From positions 1-8,054 of the forward strand of contig DAOVLS010000091.1 in the NCBI GenBank assembly GCA_030631125.1: a stretch of DNA of 8,054 nucleotides, in the 5' to 3' direction. Both the position numbers and the translations under genes were made by a program. The notes under the pieces were generated by a model. That model made no database searches, had not been told where the DNA came from, and saw only the letters and a program-made list of their open reading frames with translations. Position 1 is the stretch's first letter. Each line of letters opens with the position of its first letter. The stretch is from Planctomycetales bacterium (GTDB lineage: Bacteria; Planctomycetota; Phycisphaerae; SM23-33). Below, piece by piece: positions 1-4,820 of this stretch.

Positions 1-76
1 ATGCCAAATGCCCAATGCCCAATGCCCGGTCCTCCGGTCCTCCGGTATTCCGGTCTTTCCCTGGTCCCTGGTTTTG
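1..76. repeat. Short tandem repeats: heptamers then octamers
   Basis: Three heptamers AATGCCC lie at 7-13, 14-20 and 21-27, preceded by a partial copy at 1-6. They are followed without a gap by GGTCCTCC at 28-35 and 36-43, the variant GGTATTCC at 44-51, and a looser GGTCTTTCC at 52-60. GGT then recurs at 63, 70 and 76. This low-complexity patch is intergenic and leads into the promoter of the next gene. It begins at the window edge, so its full extent is unknown. The first 19 bases recur exactly at 6614-6632. Arrays of 7-base repeats are known in other bacteria, for example the STRR heptamers of cyanobacteria; what this one does is unknown. Confidence 0.85.
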
Positions 77-90
77 GTATAATTTAATAA
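54..90 (+). promoter_or_regulatory. Probable promoter with possible leaderless start
   Basis: A perfect -10 hexamer TATAAT lies at 78-83, and a weak -35 candidate TCTTTC lies at 54-59 with an 18-base spacer. Transcription would begin at about 89-91, which coincides with the ATG at 90. The resulting mRNA would have essentially no 5' leader, and no Shine-Dalgarno sequence is visible before that ATG. The -10 match is direct observation. The transcription start and leaderless translation are inferred. Confidence 0.5.
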
Positions 91-1433
91 TGGAAAACAT
101 CGCCGAAGCGCTTCGTGACATCATTGAGCATCGCATTCTGCCGTGGATCGAGCGCGACGGCATAAGCAAACTGCTCCTGCCCGAACAGATCACGCCCGCC
201 CACTGCGCCGGAGAGGTAAAACCCAAACGGTCGCGTAACACGCGGTACCGCTACCGCGACCCGGAACTCGCAATCGGACTGACCGGTAAATTCCTGCATT
301 GCATCGACGGAAAGGTGGTTGTTGTCACGCCGGGCATGATGGTGCTCATGCCGGCAGGGACCCCTCGCAGAATTCTTCAGACAACGGTACGTTTCACCGA
401 GAGCATTAATATCGACCGGCCATCTTCAGCCATGTGGATGAGGAGTTACCCGTCGTGCGTGTGGATACAGTTGGGCCGGATCGCAGGCGACGGCAACGTG
501 CTGGATGCGACCCCGCAGCACCTGCTTCCGGGCCGGCACTTCAGCGAACTGATGACCAGCCTGCTGGAGGAAGTCCGCTCCCGTCAACCCTATTACGCCG
601 ACGTGGGACGGTCCATCCTCCTGGAGTTCATGCAGCGATGTCTGCGGGCAACCACTTCCACCGCTTCACCCGCCGTCGTGGACATACCGGCCGTACCTGT
701 CCGCCGACCATCGAGAGGAAAGCGGAAAGGAAAATCGGTCAAACCGGATGCGAAACAACCCTCCAGCCGGGTCCAGGCCGCACGGGAGTTCATCCATTCT
801 CACTACCACATACCCATCAGCCTGGAAGACATCGCCGATGCGGCCAACCTCAGCGTCAATCACCTCGGCCAACTCTACCTCGGCGGCACCGGCGGAACCA
901 CCGGGACATATAATTTAAGCGGCACAGGCGTACTCAATGCCGGCATTGTAGAGGTAGGCACAAATTGGTACTCCGGCACATCGGACGGATACTTCAACAT
1001 CTCCGGCGGGACTGTCGGCGCTACGAGCGTTACTCTCGGCACAGCCGGCGGAACTACTGACGCTATCCTCAAAGTTACCGGTTCATGGGGCGCCGGGACG
1101 GACAAGATTACGTTCGGAACCTACACGCAGACCGACATGGGTACACTGGTAGCCGAGATTAACGGCATTGAAACGATCGTCGTTACCGGCGCTGCCGCAT
1201 TCGACGGGAACCTGGTAATAACAGACCTTGGCGCTGCTGCGGGCGAATACACCATTATGACCTATGCTTCGCAGACCGGCGCATTTACCGTTACCCTGCC
1301 CGGCAACGGCCTGTGGGAAAACCCCGTCTATGGCGATACCGCCCTGACGGTAACAAAAGTCCCCGAGCCGATGACAATGACGCTGCTGGGACTCGGCGGG
1401 ATCGGAGTTCTCCTTCGTCGGAAACGCCGATAG
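90..1433 (+). CDS. Chimeric ORF: truncated AraC-family regulator fused to PEP-CTERM protein C-terminus
   Basis: This is a 447-residue frame read from the ATG at 90. That start follows a TATAAT box, whereas the in-frame ATG at 15 lies in repeats. Residues 1-262 look like an AraC/XylS-type regulator. A cupin-like sensor domain spans about 55-130 (PELAIGLTGKF ... VVVVTPGMMVLMPAGTPRR), followed by a basic linker at about 205-225 and the start of the DNA-binding domain at 227-262 (AAREFIHSHY ... ISLEDIADAANLSVNHLGQL). The family normally continues about 60-70 residues with a second helix-turn-helix; that part is missing. From residue 263 the sequence becomes a Gly/Thr/Ser-rich beta-repeat surface protein (LYLGGTGGTTGTYNLSG, GYFNISGG) ending in a PEP-CTERM tail at 424-447 (VPEP, hydrophobic helix, RRKRR). 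There is no signal peptide, so the sorting tail should not be used, and the regulator part lacks a full DNA-binding domain. The product is probably non-functional, or the join is an assembly artefact. Confidence 0.8.
   Translation: MENIAEALRDIIEHRILPWIERDGISKLLLPEQITPAHCAGEVKPKRSRNTRYRYRDPELAIGLTGKFLHCIDGKVVVVTPGMMVLMPAGTPRRILQTTVRFTESINIDRPSSAMWMRSYPSCVWIQLGRIAGDGNVLDATPQHLLPGRHFSELMTSLLEEVRSRQPYYADVGRSILLEFMQRCLRATTSTASPAVVDIPAVPVRRPSRGKRKGKSVKPDAKQPSSRVQAAREFIHSHYHIPISLEDIADAANLSVNHLGQLYLGGTGGTTGTYNLSGTGVLNAGIVEVGTNWYSGTSDGYFNISGGTVGATSVTLGTAGGTTDAILKVTGSWGAGTDKITFGTYTQTDMGTLVAEINGIETIVVTGAAAFDGNLVITDLGAAAGEYTIMTYASQTGAFTVTLPGNGLWENPVYGDTALTVTKVPEPMTMTLLGLGGIGVLLRRKRR
876..1430 (+). pseudogene. 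C-terminal fragment of a PEP-CTERM surface protein
   Basis: This is the second half of the chimeric frame, residues 263-447. Two or three imperfect repeats of the type 'LYLG..GGTTGTYNLSGTG' and 'GYFNISGGTVGATSVTLG' resemble the repeats of autotransporter-like beta-solenoid proteins with PEP-CTERM tails. A globular ending follows (GEYTIMTYASQTGAF ... YGDTALTVTKVPEP), a typical context before such tails. The N-terminal part and the Sec signal peptide of the original protein are absent. In an intact protein, the tail would be recognised by an exosortase and the protein exported to the cell surface. No exosortase gene is in the window. The pseudogene label is inference from the missing signal peptide and the junction. 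Confidence 0.65.
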
Positions 1434-1444
1434 AATGACGACTC

Positions 1445-1507
1445 GCGTTGATTAACGCCGAACGGCCCACATGGGGCCGTTCGGTACGCCTTTATGAAAT
1501 AAAGGCG
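1445..1507 (+). terminator. Three tandem hairpins after the chimeric ORF (terminator or leader structure)
   Basis: Three inverted repeats stand side by side. The first is GCGTT/AACGC (1445-1449 with 1454-1458, loop GATT). The second is an 11-bp perfect stem CCGAACGGCCC/GGGCCGTTCGG (1458-1468 with 1474-1484, loop ACATG). The third is a 9-bp stem CGCCTTTAT/ATAAAGGCG (1487-1495 with 1499-1507, loop GAA). The first two share base 1458. No T-run follows the GC-rich stem, so a classic intrinsic terminator is not fully supported. The element ends 86 bases before the esterase start and could equally be part of that gene's leader. Confidence 0.55.
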
Positions 1508-1575
1508 AGTTCCCGAAAACAACTTCGCGGGGCGAATCGGCCTGCTCGCGGGCCTGTCGGACCGCCCTATGAACC

Positions 1576-1580
1576 GGAGG
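1576..1580 (+). promoter_or_regulatory. Ribosome binding site GGAGG, long spacing to esterase start
   Basis: GGAGG is the only good Shine-Dalgarno match upstream of the esterase. It lies 13 bases before the ATG at 1594, longer than the usual 5-10. Another ATG at 1581 follows it immediately but is in a different frame that closes at 1721. The frame beginning at 1594 is certain because it carries a signal peptide and the complete catalytic motifs. Confidence 0.6.
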
Positions 1581-1593
1581 ATGAAAAAAGAAC

Positions 1594-2346
1594 ATGAACA
1601 AACAGAAAGATATTACGCGCCGCATCAGCTCAGGTTGGTGTCTGTGCCTGACGATCCTGATGGTTATTGCGGCGACTGCTTTGGCTGCGTCCGGACAGGT
1701 CAGGATTATGCCTTTGGGTGATTCAATCACGGACGGATATAACGTTCCCGGCGGATACCGGATCGACCTGTGGACCCATCTGCAAAACCGCGATTGGGAC
1801 GTGGATTTTGTCGGGTCCATGTCAAACGGCCCGCCGTCCCTGCCGGACAAGAACCATGAAGGCCACAGCGGCTGGATGATCAGTCAGATTGCCATCTATA
1901 TCGACGGCTGGCTGAACACCTACCAGCCGGAACACGTCCTGTTGATGATCGGAACGAACGACGTGCTGCAAAATTACGATCTCGACCACGCGCCGGACCG
2001 GCTGAGTTCGCTGATCGACCAGATAACCACCGGCGTTCCGGACGCCGAGTTATTCGTAGCGTCCATCACCCCCCTGTCCGGCCCGTCAGCCAACCAGAAG
2101 GTCATCGCTTACAACTCCACGATCCCCGGAATAGTCGATGAGAAGATCGCGATGGGAAAATCGGTGTCATTCGTGGACATGTATCCGGCGATTACCGTTG
2201 CCGACCTGGCCGACGGAATACACCCGAACGCCGCCGGCTACGACAAGATGGCGCAGGTCTGGAACGACGCCGTTCCCGAACCCGCGACGCTGGCGCTTCT
2301 GGGACTCGGCGGGATCGGTGTTCTCCTCCGCCGACGCAGAAAGTAA
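1594..2346 (+). CDS. Secreted SGNH/GDSL hydrolase (acetylxylan esterase-like) with PEP-CTERM tail
   Basis: This 250-residue protein begins with a Sec signal peptide: basic residues K3-R10, a hydrophobic core at about 15-30, and likely cleavage near ALA-AS at 31-33. All SGNH blocks are present. Block I is GDSITDG with Ser44 as nucleophile, the second is the HEGHSGW segment with Gly90, the third is GTND with Asn122, and the last is DGIHPN with Asp207 and His210. The opening VRIMPLGDSITDG, GGYR, VDFVGS and HEGHSGW resemble the XynB-like/CE3 branch, whose known members remove acetyl groups from xylan. The precise substrate is inferred only. Residues 227-250 form a PEP-CTERM tail (VPEP, Gly/Leu-rich helix, RRRRK) beginning 17 residues after the catalytic His, with almost no linker. 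The protein is expected to be exported and handled by an exosortase at the cell surface. The 3' end shares a 20-base identical stretch with the preceding PEP-CTERM sequence. Confidence 0.93.
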   Translation: MNKQKDITRRISSGWCLCLTILMVIAATALAASGQVRIMPLGDSITDGYNVPGGYRIDLWTHLQNRDWDVDFVGSMSNGPPSLPDKNHEGHSGWMISQIAIYIDGWLNTYQPEHVLLMIGTNDVLQNYDLDHAPDRLSSLIDQITTGVPDAELFVASITPLSGPSANQKVIAYNSTIPGIVDEKIAMGKSVSFVDMYPAITVADLADGIHPNAAGYDKMAQVWNDAVPEPATLALLGLGGIGVLLRRRRK

Positions 2347-2369
2347 GCAGCACTTGGCAATGGAAAAAG

Positions 2370-2397
2370 AAGCCCCGCCATTCGAATGGCGAGGCTT
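2370..2397. terminator. Hairpin after esterase gene; U-tract only on the minus strand
   Basis: AAGCC and CGCCAT pair with ATGGCG and GGCTT across 2370-2397, with one internal C/A mismatch and a small TCGA loop. On the + strand the stem is preceded by an A-rich run (GGAAAAAGA) and followed by GGCG, so no U-tract follows. Read on the minus strand the same stem is followed by CTTTTTCC, the canonical intrinsic-terminator layout. It starts 24 bases after the esterase stop and may act as a weak terminator or mRNA 3'-end stabiliser for that gene. No minus-strand gene is evident that would need it. Confidence 0.5.
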
Positions 2398-2445
2398 GGC
2401 GTCCGCTGTTGTGCACGTGCCACAAGCAGTAAGTGTAGTTTGTAC

Positions 2446-2488
2446 CTACAGTCCACGGAAAGCCTGTTTCTCCTTCCGTGGGCTGTAG
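2446..2488 (+). promoter_or_regulatory. Long hairpin in the leader of the glycosidase-like gene
   Basis: CTACAG (2446-2451) pairs with CTGTAG (2483-2488), one T-G pair follows, and CCACGGAA (2453-2460) pairs with TTCCGTGG (2474-2481). The result is a 15-bp stem with a 13-base loop. It lies 50 bases before the start codon at 2539, with no T-run behind it. It could be a cis-acting RNA element, an operator, or a small repeat. Nothing in the sequence decides between these. Confidence 0.45.
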
Positions 2489-2538
2489 TGCATAATGAGC
2501 AAAAATCGGCGCAAGCGCCTCGTACAAGGAAAAAACTG

Positions 2539-4797
2539 ATGGACTCCACAGAAGAACGCTGGGCCAATCCCCTGGTCGGCGAAATCGTACCTTCAGAGAG
2601 AATCGACACCGCCATTAATGCACTTGATGACATCTGGGCCAGGGAAGTCCTAGCCAGGCCCGAAGGCCCCACCTACGAAAACATCAAGGACTATCTGCCG
2701 CCGCTGGGGGTGGCGAACGCACCATTCAAGTATTACCCATTCGTACTGAGCATGGTCGGCAGCGCCAAAAAATTCCTGTTCATAAGCAACGGAGCGGAGG
2801 TGCATGTCAGTCCGAACCCCTGGCGGCTGGAAGGCACAGGATGGCAGACCTGGTACAGGCCGGACCTGAAAATGTCGATCCTCGTCGGCGCGGACAAGGA
2901 AGCCTTCGGCGGCGACCTGGAGAGAATAACCGGGCCGGCTTACCTCGACGGCTATCTGCCCATCATCCGGATAGCCTACCGGCACGACGGCGTATCATAC
3001 TCACAGGAGGTTTTCGCAGCCCCCGCCGTCGGACATCCCGAAAACCTTGCCTGCTATGTCAAGATTACCGCCAAAGCCCATGAGAACCGGACGGCGTCCG
3101 TTGCGCTCAAGTTCGATTGCGACACAGCCCTCAAGATCCGCCAGTTCGGAAATCGCGACGTTGTAACGCTCTGGGGAGTGCAGACCGCCTGCCAGTTCTC
3201 TCATCCGGCTAACTTCGACGAAGAACGGAAGACGCTCGCTTATCAATGGGATCTGTCCGGGGATACCGCCACGGCATACCTGATGCTGCCGAGTTTTCCC
3301 ATTACACCCAACCACCCCGCCCCGCTTACCGCCGACGCCTACAAGCAGGTGCGCCGGCAGACAATCTCCTACTGGCGGAATATCCTGGACGACGGCGCTT
3401 ACTTCGAAGTACCGGAGGATGTCGTCAACAACGCCTGGCGGGCGATGGTGATTCAGACGTTGATGCTCGTCAACGGTTCCAGCATGCACTACAGTTACGC
3501 CAATCCATACGATCGGGCGTACGCCAGCGAAAGCCTTGACGCCGCCGCAGCCCTGGCGCAATTCGGGCACGCCCGAAGGACCAGGGCGCTTATTGAAGAT
3601 ATAAACGACTACAGGCAAACCGGACTGAAATACTCCTCCAACGCCTTCCTTCTAAGCGCGTATGCCGACCATTTCCGCCTCTTCCGGGACGCCGAATTCA
3701 TCAGGAGGAATTTCGCGCGCATTCTGGAAGGCTGTGAAATGATAAGCAGGGAACGGAAGACGACCCCGTACGGCATCCTCCCGAAGGAGCACTATAACGC
3801 CGACATGGACGACGAAATGTACAATCTCACCGCCGACGTGCGGTCCTGGCGGGCCTTGCGCGACTCGGCGCTGATCCTGAAAATGCTGGGCAATACGTCT
3901 TTGGGTGAGAAATATCTTTCCGATTCCGCCGCTTATCGCCAGGCCATCGTCGAGGCGGTGGACGCCTCCATGTGCAAGGACGCCGATCCTCCTTTCGTAC
4001 CCGTTCCGCTTTATGAAAAGACCGAACCCTTTGAAAGGATAACCGGCTCGCGCTATGGAAGTTATTACAACCTTATTATTCCCTATGTCCTGGCGTCCGA
4101 TGTATTTTCTCCCGACGACGAGATCATCGATCACATCATGCGTTACCTGGAGACCAGGGGCGGCAGACTGCTGGGGCTGGTCCGCTTTGAAGACGGGATC
4201 GACGACATTTACGGCATGCGCTACAACCTCACCCTGCTGAAGCGATCTGAGGCGGACAAGTTCCTCGTAGCCTTTTACGCCAAACTTGCCCATGGCTGCA
4301 CCCGCAATACCTTTGTCGGCGGCGAAGTATCGAGTCTTCATACTTACGAGGGAACGAATCTGCGCAGAATGGCGAATCCGCCCAACTGCACTTCCAACGC
4401 TATCGTGCTTCAGAGCCTGCGGCACATGCTCATACTGGAGCGCGATTCACAGAACGACGGCGTCTTCGACGAGTTGCACCTTCTGCGCGCCACGCCTCGC
4501 GGGTGGCTTGCCGACGGGAAGACCATAAAGATAGAAAACGCCCCGACCTGTTTTGGTCCCGTCTCGATTGAAGTACGGTCCCGGCTGGCCGGGGGCCTGA
4601 TTGAGGCCGACATTAAATGTCCCGACAGAAACCCTCCCGCGATGATTACGCTGACTTTGCGATTACCGGACGATTACGAACTCGAATCGGTTATGGTTGA
4701 CGGGGCTGAACATCGGGACTTTGACGGCCTTTCCGGATTGATCCGCTTACCTGTAACGTCGGGAACCGCCAGCGTCCGGGCGGAGTGCCGGGCATAA
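2539..4797 (+). CDS. Six-hairpin glycosidase-like protein, family unassigned
   Basis: This is a 752-residue protein. The ATG at 2539 was chosen because AAGGA (2526-2530) lies 8 bases upstream; the open frame reaches further back but through hairpins and non-protein-like sequence. Residues about 1-270 look like an N-terminal beta-sandwich region. After a linker near 278 comes a helical region to about 640 of the (alpha/alpha)6-barrel type seen in GH15, GH63, GH65 and GH78-like enzymes: NPYDRAYASESLDAAAALAQFG (from 322), YGILPKEHYNADMDDEMYN (411-429), TGSRYGSYYN (502-511), RFEDGIDDIYG (549-559) and FVGGEVSSL (592-600). Acidic residues such as Asp325, Glu331, Glu417, Asp424/425, Glu551 and Glu596 are candidates for catalysis; which are used cannot be told. 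A C-terminal beta domain starts near 660. There is no signal peptide or membrane segment, so it is probably cytoplasmic, unlike its neighbours. The beta-helix gene follows after 23 bases, suggesting co-transcription. The CDS is certain; the enzyme class is moderately supported and the substrate unknown. Confidence 0.85.
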   Translation: MDSTEERWANPLVGEIVPSERIDTAINALDDIWAREVLARPEGPTYENIKDYLPPLGVANAPFKYYPFVLSMVGSAKKFLFISNGAEVHVSPNPWRLEGTGWQTWYRPDLKMSILVGADKEAFGGDLERITGPAYLDGYLPIIRIAYRHDGVSYSQEVFAAPAVGHPENLACYVKITAKAHENRTASVALKFDCDTALKIRQFGNRDVVTLWGVQTACQFSHPANFDEERKTLAYQWDLSGDTATAYLMLPSFPITPNHPAPLTADAYKQVRRQTISYWRNILDDGAYFEVPEDVVNNAWRAMVIQTLMLVNGSSMHYSYANPYDRAYASESLDAAAALAQFGHARRTRALIEDINDYRQTGLKYSSNAFLLSAYADHFRLFRDAEFIRRNFARILEGCEMISRERKTTPYGILPKEHYNADMDDEMYNLTADVRSWRALRDSALILKMLGNTSLGEKYLSDSAAYRQAIVEAVDASMCKDADPPFVPVPLYEKTEPFERITGSRYGSYYNLIIPYVLASDVFSPDDEIIDHIMRYLETRGGRLLGLVRFEDGIDDIYGMRYNLTLLKRSEADKFLVAFYAKLAHGCTRNTFVGGEVSSLHTYEGTNLRRMANPPNCTSNAIVLQSLRHMLILERDSQNDGVFDELHLLRATPRGWLADGKTIKIENAPTCFGPVSIEVRSRLAGGLIEADIKCPDRNPPAMITLTLRLPDDYELESVMVDGAEHRDFDGLSGLIRLPVTSGTASVRAECRA

Positions 4798-4810
4798 TCG
4801 TATAAGGAAA

Positions 4811-4815
4811 GAGGA
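4811..4815 (+). promoter_or_regulatory. Ribosome binding site of the beta-helix gene
   Basis: GAGGA lies 5 bases before the ATG at 4821, inside a purine-rich stretch (AAGGAAAGAGGAA). It fixes the start and lies within the 23-base gap after the preceding stop codon, which supports one transcript for both genes. Confidence 0.75.
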
Positions 4816-4820
4816 ACATT

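Noticed and set aside
15..89. Earlier in-frame ATG at 15 for the regulator
   Set aside because: The added residues would be encoded by tandem repeats and the promoter itself; the ATG at 90 follows the TATAAT box and begins a normal regulator N-terminus.
2463..2496. Promoter for the glycosidase-like gene with CATAAT at 2491-2496
   Set aside because: No acceptable -35 box at 16-18 bases spacing, and it overlaps the region just after the hairpin; too weak to call.
2386..2538. N-terminal extension of the glycosidase-like protein, with a hydrophobic stretch that could mimic a signal peptide
   Set aside because: It crosses two hairpins, has Cys/Arg/Ser-rich non-protein-like sequence with a charged residue before a short hydrophobic run, and a good ribosome binding site exists for the ATG at 2539.
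3001..4425. Long open frames on the minus strand opposite the glycosidase-like gene (about 200 and 257 codons)
   Set aside because: They lie wholly opposite a well-supported + strand gene, have no recognisable domain or ribosome binding site, and are expected from the GC-biased codon use of the real gene.
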